Part shown: positions 1-5,734 of the stretch, one piece after another
How the letters are laid out: the number at the start of each line of letters is the position of its first letter
Numbering within the stretch: position 1 is the stretch's first letter
NCBI GenBank assembly: GCA_012798975.1
Contig: JAAZME010000297.1
Span: 1-5,734 of the forward strand
DNA from: Gallicola sp.
Lineage (GTDB): Bacteria > Bacillota > Clostridia > Tissierellales > Peptoniphilaceae
Length of the DNA: 5,734 nt
Direction: 5' to 3'
Translations under genes and position numbers: made by a program
The notes under the pieces: model-generated
Seen by the model: the letters and a program-made list of their open reading frames with translations, nothing else
What the model was told of the DNA's origin: nothing
The model's database searches: none

Positions 1-219
1 AGTAGTACGAATAATATTTTCTTCTTTTACCCCCGCCGCTATTAAAGAAGCTTTTGCTTTCTCTACTTCTTCATCAACAACAACGGAAGGACGCATACCT
101 TGGATTCTTGACATTTGATTGATTAAACCATTTCCCATTTTTCCCGCTCCAACCAGACTGATGCGGATTTTTCTCCCGCTTTGATCTAACTGCTGAAGTT
201 TTCTTTTCATCTTTAACAT
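1..219 (-). CDS. Rossmann-fold NAD(P) oxidoreductase, COG4091-like (5' part only, cut by window edge)
   Basis: Only the first 73 codons are inside the window; the rest lies beyond position 1. After a short charged lead (MLKMKRKLQQLDQSG) the protein shows a beta strand and a dinucleotide-binding glycine loop, VGAGKMG at residues 23-29, followed by a helix and an acidic residue region at VVVDEE (46-51). This order and the lead sequence resemble the homoserine-dehydrogenase-like proteins with a C-terminal SAF domain (COG4091), which are usually over 400 residues; the SAF domain would be outside the window and cannot be confirmed. The ATG at 219 is chosen because AGGAGA (230-225) sits 5 bases upstream; the next in-frame ATG at 210 is spaced too far. 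The gene starts 11 bases after the stop of the flavoprotein gene and is probably cotranscribed with it. The substrate is unknown. Another Rossmann dehydrogenase family is possible. Confidence 0.7.
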   Translation of the reverse strand, partial: MLKMKRKLQQLDQSGRKIRISLVGAGKMGNGLINQMSRIQGMRPSVVVDEEVEKAKASLIAAGVKEENIIRTT

Positions 220-224
220 AAATG

Positions 225-232
225 TCTCCTTT
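225..232 (-). promoter_or_regulatory. Ribosome binding site AAAGGAGA for the left-edge oxidoreductase
   Basis: On the minus strand AAAGGAGA ends 5 bases before the ATG at 219 and fixes that start. It shares two bases with the TAA stop codon (233-231) of the preceding flavoprotein gene, so a ribosome ending there is already on the next binding site. This fits an operon with coupled translation. Confidence 0.75.
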
Positions 233-1454
233 AATATAAGTCCATATTCATTGCGCAAACATAAGCCGAAGACCATGCCCATTGCAGATTATAACCGCCG
301 CAATCTCCATCGATATCGATGATTTCGCCAATACAATACAGACCTTCCCTTTTCTTTAATTCCATCGTTTTAGGGCTGATTTCCTTCGTAGATACACCGC
401 CGCAGGTTATCTGTCCGTCTTTATCCGACTTTTCTCCTAATACTTTAAAACTATAATTTTTTAATTTTTCCTTTATTCTGTGAATATCTCCATTGCTTAA
501 TTCGGCAGCTTTCTTGTCTTTGTCAAGATTAAGATCGCGAAGTATCGGTATTATCAAGTTCTTATGTATCAACCCGACCAACGCCTTTTCCAATGAAGCA
601 AATGAATTATTTTCAAAATTTGTTTTCAAAAAATAATACAATATATTTTCTTCCATAGCCGGTAAAATGTCAATAGATAGACGTACATCTTTGCCTTTTT
701 TTAAACTTCGTATAGCCTCTGAAGATATCTGAAGAACTGCCGGTCCAGAAATACCGTATCGGGTAAATAAAATGTCTGAATATTCTTTGCGGATACTTTT
801 GCCATCTACTACTAAGGTGCAGGACCCGGGCACTTTCGTACCATCCATTCTTTTTAGATAGGGATAGTCCAGTTTCAGCTGCACAATCCCCGGATGAGTG
901 TCTATAATATCGATACCGAATTTTTTCACAAGCTTATAGCCGTTGCCGTCGGAACCGGAATTTTCCATGGCCCTTCCTCCCGCTGCTATAACAACTTCAT
1001 CAGCATAATATTTTTTGCCTTTCTCGTCAGCGATTATATACTGGCTTTTTTTTGCAATGTCTTTTATATAGGTGTTTAAAAGAACCTTAACCCCTATATT
1101 TTTAGCATACTCTTCCACTCGAAGAGGAATAGAAGAAGCTTGGAGGCTCATAGGAAATATTTTTCCTTCTTCTAATTCGATTTCAGGAATTCCAAGTTTG
1201 TGAAAATACTCGATAGCTTCTTGATTAGAAAACTGATGAATTGCCGTCATGGCAAACTTCGGATTCACACCGTGATAATTTTTTATATTTATATTTCGAT
1301 TTGTAAAGTTGCAGCGGCCATTTCCAGTAGCGTAGATTTTTTTCATAATCTTATCGTTTCTTTCCAACACCGTCACTTCAAATCCTCTTTCTCTCAATAA
1401 TAAAGCACAAAACATGCCGGAAGCTCCTGCCCCAACCACAATAATATTTTTCAT
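231..1454 (-). CDS. HI0933-family FAD-dependent flavoprotein (YhiN/BaiN-like)
   Basis: A complete 407-residue protein, near the usual 400-420 for this family of FAD-binding NAD(P)-type oxidoreductases. The N-terminus is an ADP-binding fold: GAGASG at 8-13 and E31 at the end of the second strand, where the ribose of FAD is bound. Family signatures follow: ATGNGRCNFTN (42-52), AAGGRAMENSGSDGNGY (157-173), LFTRYGISGPAVLQIS (229-244) and CGGVSTKEISPKTME (351-365). Near the C-terminus GEIIDIDGDCGGYNLQWAWS (376-395) closes the FAD site. No signal peptide or membrane segment is seen, so it is probably cytoplasmic. The start has AGGAGG (1465-1460) 5 bases upstream. Some relatives are annotated as BaiN, a bile-acid dehydro-reductase, but that activity is known for few members and cannot be inferred here. 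The family call is firm; the substrate is unknown. It heads a probable operon with the oxidoreductase at the left edge. Confidence 0.93.
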   Translation of the reverse strand: MKNIIVVGAGASGMFCALLLRERGFEVTVLERNDKIMKKIYATGNGRCNFTNRNINIKNYHGVNPKFAMTAIHQFSNQEAIEYFHKLGIPEIELEEGKIFPMSLQASSIPLRVEEYAKNIGVKVLLNTYIKDIAKKSQYIIADEKGKKYYADEVVIAAGGRAMENSGSDGNGYKLVKKFGIDIIDTHPGIVQLKLDYPYLKRMDGTKVPGSCTLVVDGKSIRKEYSDILFTRYGISGPAVLQISSEAIRSLKKGKDVRLSIDILPAMEENILYYFLKTNFENNSFASLEKALVGLIHKNLIIPILRDLNLDKDKKAAELSNGDIHRIKEKLKNYSFKVLGEKSDKDGQITCGGVSTKEISPKTMELKKREGLYCIGEIIDIDGDCGGYNLQWAWSSAYVCAMNMDLY

Positions 1455-1474
1455 CTCTTCCTCCTAATAGTTCT

Positions 1475-1504
1475 ATTATACAATAACAAAGCTTTTGTTG
1501 TGAA
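1475..1504 (-). promoter_or_regulatory. Sigma-A-type promoter for the flavoprotein operon
   Basis: On the minus strand TTCACA (1504-1499, five of six bases of TTGACA) is followed after 18 bases by a perfect TATAAT (1480-1475). The -10 box lies only about 10 bases before the AGGAGG of the flavoprotein gene, so the leader would be very short (roughly 15-20 bases). The spacer contains an inverted repeat AACAAA-N3-TTTGTT (1485-1499). Assigned by sequence match only. Confidence 0.65.
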
Positions 1505-1515
1505 AGAGCCTTTCA
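1501..1515. promoter_or_regulatory. Candidate operator: dyad TGAAAG-N3-CTTTCA in the divergent promoter region
   Basis: The 15-base sequence TGAAAGAGCCTTTCA has perfect 6-base arms around a 3-base centre and covers most of the minus-strand -35 box. It is nested in a wider repeat, GCTTTTG (1491-1497) and CAAAAGC (1514-1520). It lies about 60 bases upstream of the pncB -10 box. The position suits repressor binding on the flavoprotein promoter. I do not recognise it as the site of a named regulator, and short AT-rich dyads also occur by chance. Confidence 0.35.
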
Positions 1516-1572
1516 AAAGCGAAACACATTGTTGTTTTATAGGAAATCCTTTTTTTATTTTTAGCCTTAGAC

Positions 1573-1578
1573 TATAAT
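1573..1578 (+). promoter_or_regulatory. Putative -10 box of the pncB promoter
   Basis: A perfect TATAAT lies about 40 bases before the pncB start, giving a predicted leader of about 35 bases. There is no good -35 box: at 17-base spacing the hexamer is TTTTTT (1550-1555), part of a T-rich run (1550-1562). It may be a weak or activator-dependent promoter, or the T-rich tract may act as an upstream element. Confidence 0.5.
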
Positions 1579-1618
1579 GTAAAGTAGTACTTAATGAATA
1601 ATCTTAAAGGAGACTATT

Positions 1619-3067
1619 ATGTTTGACTGGACTGAAAATAGAAATCTGACACTTTTGGCTGATTTTTACGAATTTACAATGGCCAACGGTTATCTGGAAG
1701 AAGGGCTTGAGGATCGCATCACTTATTTCGATCTTTATTTCAGAAAAATCCCGGACAATGGCGGTTATGTAATTGTAGCCGGTTTGCAGCAGCTGGTAGA
1801 ATATCTGAAAAACCTTCACTTCACAAAAGACGACATCGAATATTTTAGAAATAAAAATATATTTTCCGACCGCTTTTTAGAGTACCTGGCGGACTTTAAA
1901 TTCGAATGCGATGTATGGGCGATGCCTGAAGGGAGTGTAGCTTTTCCAAACGAACCTTTAGTAATCGTAAGAGGACCGGCTGTGCAAGCGCAGCTTATTG
2001 AAACTATGGCTCTTTTAACCATCAACCATCAGTCTCTTATCGCTACAAAATCCAGCCGTATTGTAAGAGCGGCTAAGGGACGGGCTGTAATGGAATTCGG
2101 AGCAAGAAGAGCTCAAGGAGCCGATGCAGCTACATTAGGAGCAAGGGCCGCTTTTATCGGAGGCGTTGTAGGCACATCAAATACCCTTACCGATAAACAG
2201 TATAACGTTCCTGCCTTAGGTACCATGGCTCACTCTTGGGTTATGATGTTTGACAGCGAACTTGATGCCTTTAAAGCTTATGCAAGGGCATATCCTGACG
2301 ACTGCACCCTGCTTATAGATACGTATGACACTTTAAAAGAAGGGATCCCAAACGCCATTAAAACCTTTGACGAAGTACTGAAACCTCTAGGCAAACGCCC
2401 TAAAGGGGTTCGTATCGACAGCGGTGATATCGCATATCTATCTAAAGAGTCCCGCAAGATGCTCGATGATGCCGGCTATGAAGACTGCGGAATCGTTGCT
2501 TCTAATTCTCTAGATGAATATACGATCACGGATTTATTCGATCAAGGGGCAAAGCTCACCTCTTTCGGTGTAGGAGAACGTCTTATTACCGCGAAATCGA
2601 ACCCTGTCTTCGGCGGTGTTTATAAGCTCGTTGCTATCGAAAAAGAAGGTAAGATCGAAGCAAAAATTAAAATCAGCGAAAATGTTGAAAAAATCACCAC
2701 TCCTGGTTTTAAACAAGTTTACCGAATTTATGACCGGAGCTCCCATAAAGCAAATGCGGACTTGATCTGTATGCATTCTGAAGAGATCGACACAAACGAA
2801 CCTTTAGAAATCTTCCATCCAGTCTATACTTGGAAGCGAAAGACTTTTACAAATTTTTATGTAAAAGAGCTGCTTGTTCCCATTTTCGAAAAAGGACAAT
2901 GTGTTTATGACCTTCCTTCTCTAGATCAAATAAAAGAATACTGTGTAAAAGAAGTAGAAACATTATGGGAAGAAGTGAAGCGCTTTGAATTCCCTCATAT
3001 TTATATTGTCGATCTATCTCAAAAATTATGGGATCAAAAAGAAAAGCTGCTTCATAACAGAGATTAA
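1619..3067 (+). CDS. pncB: Nicotinate phosphoribosyltransferase
   Basis: This enzyme (EC 6.3.4.21) joins nicotinate to PRPP, with ATP hydrolysis, to make nicotinate mononucleotide in the NAD salvage (Preiss-Handler) route; it is cytoplasmic. The protein is 482 residues, the usual length for the Firmicute type. Visible family motifs are the N-terminal LLADFYEFTMANGYLEEG (12-29), EFGARRAQGADAATLGARAA (159-178), GTMAHSWVMMF (201-211) carrying the conserved active-site His205, VRIDSGDIAYLS (264-275) of the phosphoribosyl-binding barrel, and FGVGERLITAKSNPVFGGVYK (about 316-336). AAAGGAGA (1606-1613) lies 5 bases before the ATG, which confirms the start. A membrane protein gene begins one base after the stop and is very likely cotranscribed. 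The upstream dyads could be regulatory, but I do not recognise a NiaR or NrtR site. No truncation or missing motif is seen. Confidence 0.97.
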   Translation: MFDWTENRNLTLLADFYEFTMANGYLEEGLEDRITYFDLYFRKIPDNGGYVIVAGLQQLVEYLKNLHFTKDDIEYFRNKNIFSDRFLEYLADFKFECDVWAMPEGSVAFPNEPLVIVRGPAVQAQLIETMALLTINHQSLIATKSSRIVRAAKGRAVMEFGARRAQGADAATLGARAAFIGGVVGTSNTLTDKQYNVPALGTMAHSWVMMFDSELDAFKAYARAYPDDCTLLIDTYDTLKEGIPNAIKTFDEVLKPLGKRPKGVRIDSGDIAYLSKESRKMLDDAGYEDCGIVASNSLDEYTITDLFDQGAKLTSFGVGERLITAKSNPVFGGVYKLVAIEKEGKIEAKIKISENVEKITTPGFKQVYRIYDRSSHKANADLICMHSEEIDTNEPLEIFHPVYTWKRKTFTNFYVKELLVPIFEKGQCVYDLPSLDQIKEYCVKEVETLWEEVKRFEFPHIYIVDLSQKLWDQKEKLLHNRD

Positions 3068-3068
3068 A

Positions 3069-3941
3069 ATGAAAAGATCTATGAAAGACTTTTTGAAAAA
3101 GGATTTAGCTTTTATACTAGTCTATTTAGGAGCGAGAGCTGCACAATTATCCATTTATCAATCCGGCATCCGCTCCTTTAATATGACCTTAGATGATATG
3201 AATAGGATCGATAATGACGGGTTTGTATTTGTTTACCTTTTTTTGAACCTGCTTCCTCTTGCCGTTATCCTTCTTTTCAATCGTCTTCATTGGAAAGATT
3301 CTCATGCATTAGGACTCACAAAAAAATACTGGGGCCGTAATCTGATATCCGGGTTTCTGATGGGGCTGATTGTAGTCTTTTTATATAACGGTATTACACT
3401 GGGACTTCGGGCAAATATCCTGATGGGCGTGTCCAACACCTTCTATCCGCCTTATATTCTTGTCTACCTGATCGGGTTTTTAATACAGGTATTCCATGGA
3501 GAGCTTCTAATGCGGGGATTTGTCTTTCACCGGCTCCAGGAATGGATAAAACACCCTTATGCAATAGAACTTTCCGTTGGACTCGCAGCACTCTTTTCTG
3601 TGCTGGTTCATATTACAACCTATCCTTTTTCTCTATTAACCATTGTAAACACATTTTTATGGGGAATCTTCCTTTGCCTTCTAGTATTGGATTCTAAAGA
3701 TATCTGGCTGGCAGCAGGATTTCATTTTGGATGGAATTACATACAATCCGTATTTTTTAGCCATATTATCAATGGAATCCATACAAACACCACCTTTTTA
3801 CATATCGCTGTAAATAAAGACTACCCCCTTTTAACAGGAGGAGCTTACGGGCCTCTGGCTTCTTTAATCACAACGTTAATCCTTCTGCTTCTAACAACAC
3901 TTTATATTTTTAAAATTGATCGGACAAAAAAACAATCTTAG
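3069..3941 (+). CDS. CPBP-family (Abi/CAAX-protease-like) integral membrane protein with a variant first motif
   Basis: A 290-residue, very hydrophobic protein with about seven or eight membrane segments (roughly 12-28, 52-71, 94-112, 128-143, 168-185, 188-207, 212-230, 262-282). Three elements match CPBP intramembrane glutamic proteases: HGELLMRG (143-150) at the EExxxR site, H181 in LFSVLVH (motif 2), and HFGWN with H219 and N223 (HxxxN, motif 3). The first glutamate of EExxxR is glycine here (G144), while E145 and R149 remain, so proteolytic activity is uncertain. The ATG at 3069 is preferred because it follows the pncB stop by one base. There is no clear ribosome binding site, which suggests translational coupling. 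An in-frame ATG at 3081 is the alternative; an earlier in-frame ATG at 2985 would overlap pncB by 83 bases and is unlikely. Relatives act in protein processing, bacteriocin self-immunity or unknown roles; the target here is unknown. Confidence 0.85.
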   Translation: MKRSMKDFLKKDLAFILVYLGARAAQLSIYQSGIRSFNMTLDDMNRIDNDGFVFVYLFLNLLPLAVILLFNRLHWKDSHALGLTKKYWGRNLISGFLMGLIVVFLYNGITLGLRANILMGVSNTFYPPYILVYLIGFLIQVFHGELLMRGFVFHRLQEWIKHPYAIELSVGLAALFSVLVHITTYPFSLLTIVNTFLWGIFLCLLVLDSKDIWLAAGFHFGWNYIQSVFFSHIINGIHTNTTFLHIAVNKDYPLLTGGAYGPLASLITTLILLLLTTLYIFKIDRTKKQS

Positions 3942-3992
3942 AATACCGTTTCTTTATGATTTCTCAACATAGTCGGTACTCTAAGATTGTTT
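3930..3992. terminator. Bidirectional rho-independent terminator between converging operons
   Basis: Arms 3930-3948 and 3974-3992 are 19 bases each, with 18 Watson-Crick pairs and one imperfect position (A3943 opposite C3979), around a 25-base loop. In the minus-strand transcript the imperfect position becomes a G-U wobble, so that stem is fully paired. T-rich tracts follow in both directions: TTTATTTTATT (3990-4000) on plus and TTTTTTT (3932-3926) on minus. The TAG stop of the membrane protein gene (3939-3941) is inside the left arm, and the TAA stop of rnhA (3993-3991) overlaps the end of the right arm. The stem is AT-rich and the loop unusually large, but the two T tracts make a shared terminator the best reading. 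Confidence 0.85.
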
Positions 3993-4599
3993 ATTTTATT
4001 CCTACAGATTTTTTTGCCAGCTGGTCGGCCATTTCATTGTAATGGTCACCGGAATGGGCTTTAACTTTAACAAAATGGACTTCTAAATTTTTCTTGTATT
4101 TATCATAAATTTCTTTATAGCTTTTAGTAAGGAGGGTGTTTCTTTTCCATTCCCCTTTTGCCCAGTATTCGATCCCGGCATAATCATAGTGAAGAAACAG
4201 TACATTTTTCTTTTTTTGAATTGCCATTTCCATAGCTTTAATAGCCCCTAAAACTTCTCCGGCAACATTGCGGTGGGTACTGTATTCTGCGATGTCTCCT
4301 TTTCCAAACCCCGTTTCTTCCCCTTGGTCTGTTAAAAGTACAATGCCATAACCATATTCTTTTGTCTTTGTATTATAACTCCCATCGACATAAGCCGCTG
4401 CTTCTGTACTTTTGATATCCGCTAAAGAAAAATCTTTCGCCTCTTCCAAATTCCCGGAGATAAAAAGTTCCGCTTCTTTTAAAGTCGTAAACTTTTTATA
4501 CTCCGCTCCTTTAAATCCTGCCACTTGGGCTTTACATTCATCCCAAGTGGCGTAGATTCCATTTTTCCTTCCTTTTCGAACTGCATAAAATTTGCTCAT
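3991..4599 (-). CDS. rnhA: Ribonuclease HI with N-terminal hybrid-binding domain
   Basis: This 202-residue cytoplasmic endonuclease cuts the RNA strand of RNA:DNA hybrids (EC 3.1.26.4), acting on R-loops and replication primers. Residues 4-47 form the RNase H1 hybrid-binding (viroplasmin-like) domain, starting FYAVRKGRKNGIYATWDEC. A short linker leads to the catalytic domain from about 66. The four metal-binding acidic residues are visible: D72 in YVDGS, E115 in NVAGEVLGA, D139 in LHYDYAG and D192 in NEMADQLAK; H182 in KVKAHSGDH is the conserved flexible-loop histidine. The layout and length match the Bacillus halodurans type. The ATG at 4599 follows GGAG (4608-4605) by 5 bases, and this binding site overlaps the end of the upstream gene, whose stop is 2 bases away. 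It is the last gene before the shared terminator. No defect is seen. Confidence 0.96.
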   Translation of the reverse strand: MSKFYAVRKGRKNGIYATWDECKAQVAGFKGAEYKKFTTLKEAELFISGNLEEAKDFSLADIKSTEAAAYVDGSYNTKTKEYGYGIVLLTDQGEETGFGKGDIAEYSTHRNVAGEVLGAIKAMEMAIQKKKNVLFLHYDYAGIEYWAKGEWKRNTLLTKSYKEIYDKYKKNLEVHFVKVKAHSGDHYNEMADQLAKKSVGIK

Positions 4600-4601
4600 T
4601 T

Positions 4602-5114
4602 CTACTCCACATACGAATGCGCGATACGGCTTGATGCCGCCGCTGCCAGTGCCGCTACAATATCATCCAAGAAGGTGTTTACAGAATCGTCTTTCGCTTC
4701 ATCTAATTCTTTGATAATACCGTATTTCTTTTTATCTAAATAACCATAATTTGTAAGACCGATACTGCCGTAAATATTCACGATAGATAAAGGAATGATT
4801 TCATCAATTCCGAACAGACCCTCATCGGATTTCACGATAGACAATAAAGGTTCTTTTAACAGATTCTGCTCTGCCAGTTCGTCTAAAGCAATTCCTGTTA
4901 GAATCGCATGAACGACCTCCCGTTTCCGCATAACGCTCCTTATACTTTCCCGACATGTTTCAAGGTCTAAATCAGGATGATAATCAACCTGCAGAGAATG
5001 AACGATCTTAGCCAGATCATCTAGCCCGATATTTCTTCTTTTTAACGCCTCTATGGCAAACTTTGTCAGTTCCTCCATGGTATAGCGGTATTGCCGTTTT
5101 TGATTGTCTCCCAT
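4602..5114 (-). CDS. Phosphatidylglycerophosphatase A-like protein (YutG type)
   Basis: A 170-residue protein of the PgpA superfamily, resembling Bacillus YutG. PgpA enzymes remove the phosphate from phosphatidylglycerophosphate to give phosphatidylglycerol (EC 3.1.3.27). Family blocks in order are LQVDYHPDLDLETC (41-54), KREVVHAILTGIALDELAE (64-82), DEGLFGIDEIIPLSIVNIYG (97-116), the SIGLTNYGYLDK stretch (117-128) and NTFLDDIVAALAAAASSRIAH (146-166). The conserved acidic residues D97, E98, D104, E105, D150 and D151 could bind metal. Unlike E. coli PgpA it has no clear multi-span membrane region, so the lipid phosphatase role is inferred from the family. The ATG at 5114 is chosen over an in-frame TTG at 5129 because GGGGAGA (5127-5121) lies 6 bases upstream of that ATG. 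It shares one base with the amylase stop (TAATG) and is followed 2 bases later by rnhA. Confidence 0.85.
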   Translation of the reverse strand: MGDNQKRQYRYTMEELTKFAIEALKRRNIGLDDLAKIVHSLQVDYHPDLDLETCRESIRSVMRKREVVHAILTGIALDELAEQNLLKEPLLSIVKSDEGLFGIDEIIPLSIVNIYGSIGLTNYGYLDKKKYGIIKELDEAKDDSVNTFLDDIVAALAAAASSRIAHSYVE

Positions 5115-5734
5115 TATTTCTCTCCCCAAGCTGCTAGTGTTCCAGGTCCGACTTCAAAATTACCATATCCTTCTTCATCGATTACAATTTTATTTGTATT
5201 TCCATTGGTAAGATCGCTGTACTCTTTCCCTGCTTGGTCCTCTCCTACAAACATTCTTAAAGTTTTGCTGTCACCTGTAGAAATAACAACAGCTAATTTT
5301 CCCGGATGATCTTCTGAACCGTGTCTCACCCATCCGATAAGCTCTGGATCTTCCATATAGTCATCCTGCTCGCCATAAGCGTAGCTTTTACGGACCCAGA
5401 TTAAATTGTCGATAACTTCTTTTTGTCCGTCAATCGGATTGTCGCCTCGAATTCCGTAGTAATCCCCGTAAAAGATGCATGGATAGCCGTCTCTTCTTAA
5501 AAGAGTGATCCCGTATGCAATTTTCTTAAACCAAGGCTGTACAAAAGACTCTAAAGATTGTCCCGGCTGGCTGTCGTGATTATCCACAAAAGTCACTGCT
5601 AAATGAGAATGCTCCTGAACAACAGAACCGTCAAATATCTTTCTCATATCAAAATTGTCATCCTGAGAAGCTGCTTCTAAATTATAATGAAGCCCTGTAT
5701 CAAATAAATCTGTATGATAGCTTGTTTCATAAAG
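5114..5734 (-). CDS. Alpha-amylase, GH13 (AmyA/AmyS type), C-terminal part; 5' end outside window
   Basis: The last 206 residues of a glycoside hydrolase family 13 alpha-amylase, which cuts internal alpha-1,4 bonds in starch or glycogen. Counting from the window edge, LFDTGLHYNLEAAS (10-23) and FDMRKIFDG (28-36) match the region before the last strands of the catalytic barrel. FVDNHDSQP (49-57) is GH13 conserved region IV, whose final Asp (D54) is the transition-state stabiliser. PWFKKIAYGITLLRRDGYP (67-85) and CIFYGDYYGI (86-95) follow. The remainder is a beta-rich C domain ending GPGTLAAWGEK. This resembles the E. coli cytoplasmic AmyA and Bacillus liquefying amylases, usually about 480-515 residues, so roughly 280 residues are missing, including the catalytic Asp and Glu and any signal peptide. 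Whether it is secreted cannot be judged. There is no extra starch-binding domain at the C-terminus. The stop overlaps the next gene's start, so they share an operon. Confidence 0.94.
   Translation of the reverse strand, partial: LYETSYHTDLFDTGLHYNLEAASQDDNFDMRKIFDGSVVQEHSHLAVTFVDNHDSQPGQSLESFVQPWFKKIAYGITLLRRDGYPCIFYGDYYGIRGDNPIDGQKEVIDNLIWVRKSYAYGEQDDYMEDPELIGWVRHGSEDHPGKLAVVISTGDSKTLRMFVGEDQAGKEYSDLTNGNTNKIVIDEEGYGNFEVGPGTLAAWGEK
5121..5127 (-). promoter_or_regulatory. Ribosome binding site GGGGAGA that sets the pgpA-like start
   Basis: It lies within the last codons of the amylase gene (Trp-Gly-Glu-Lys-stop), 6 bases before the ATG at 5114. The alternative TTG at 5129 would lie upstream of this site and has only a weak AGCAG before it. 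Confidence 0.75.

Noticed and set aside
1541..1560. AGGA-AA-TCCT followed by a T run, resembling a small terminator
   Set aside because: The stem has only 4-base arms with a 2-base centre that cannot form a real hairpin loop, and no gene ends just upstream on the plus strand.
1455..1618. Riboswitch in the divergent gap
   Set aside because: The predicted leaders are only about 15-35 bases long, too short for a riboswitch, and no conserved riboswitch core was seen.
1604..2025. Two minus-strand open frames (1604-1819 and 1816-2025) that nearly touch
   Set aside because: Both are opposite the conserved 5' part of pncB and show no recognisable domain; the first even runs over the pncB ribosome binding site.
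2534..2776. Minus-strand open frame of 80 codons within pncB
   Set aside because: It lies wholly inside a strongly conserved enzyme gene, has no family resemblance and is explained as an antisense shadow.
2985..3068. Upstream extension of the CPBP protein to an ATG at 2985
   Set aside because: It would overlap pncB by 83 bases, has no ribosome binding site, and the added residues read as out-of-frame pncB sequence.
3394..3591. Minus-strand open frame of 65 codons inside the CPBP gene
   Set aside because: It covers the conserved CPBP motif region on the other strand and its translation resembles nothing known.
5091..5309. Plus-strand open frame of 72 codons across the amylase-pgpA junction
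   Set aside because: It is antisense to two well-supported genes and has no supporting motif.

Overview
The window is an ordinary, gene-dense stretch of a low-GC Gram-positive (Bacillota) chromosome, most likely from an anaerobic Clostridia-type bacterium. This inference rests on the strong AGGAGG/AAAGGAGA ribosome binding sites, the roughly 40% GC by eye, the RNase HI with an N-terminal hybrid-binding domain, the YutG-type PgpA protein and the Firmicute-like nicotinate phosphoribosyltransferase. I cannot name a genus. I see no mobile element, CRISPR array, RNA gene or phage gene.

The layout is two divergent units on the left and a convergent unit on the right. Positions 1-1454 (minus strand) hold an HI0933-family flavoprotein, then the first 73 codons of a Rossmann-fold oxidoreductase resembling the COG4091 homoserine-dehydrogenase-like proteins, which runs off the left edge. 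The gap at 1455-1618 carries a promoter for each direction and overlapping inverted repeats at the minus-strand -35 box. Positions 1619-3941 (plus strand) hold pncB, followed after one base by a CPBP-family (Abi/CAAX-like) membrane protein. Positions 3991-5734 (minus strand) hold the C-terminal part of a GH13 alpha-amylase, a phosphatidylglycerophosphatase A-like protein and RNase HI, joined by a TAATG overlap and a 2-base gap. A long bidirectional terminator hairpin (3930-3992) separates the two converging units, and both stop codons lie in or at the edge of its arms.

The genes serve unrelated housekeeping functions: NAD salvage (pncB), glucan breakdown (amylase), phospholipid synthesis (pgpA-like) and RNA:DNA hybrid removal (rnhA). 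Their grouping looks like compact operon packing, not a dedicated system. I found no convincing new biological system. The points most worth checking are the CPBP protein's altered catalytic motif (GExxxR in place of EExxxR), its coupling to pncB without a clear ribosome binding site, and the dyads in the divergent promoter region.
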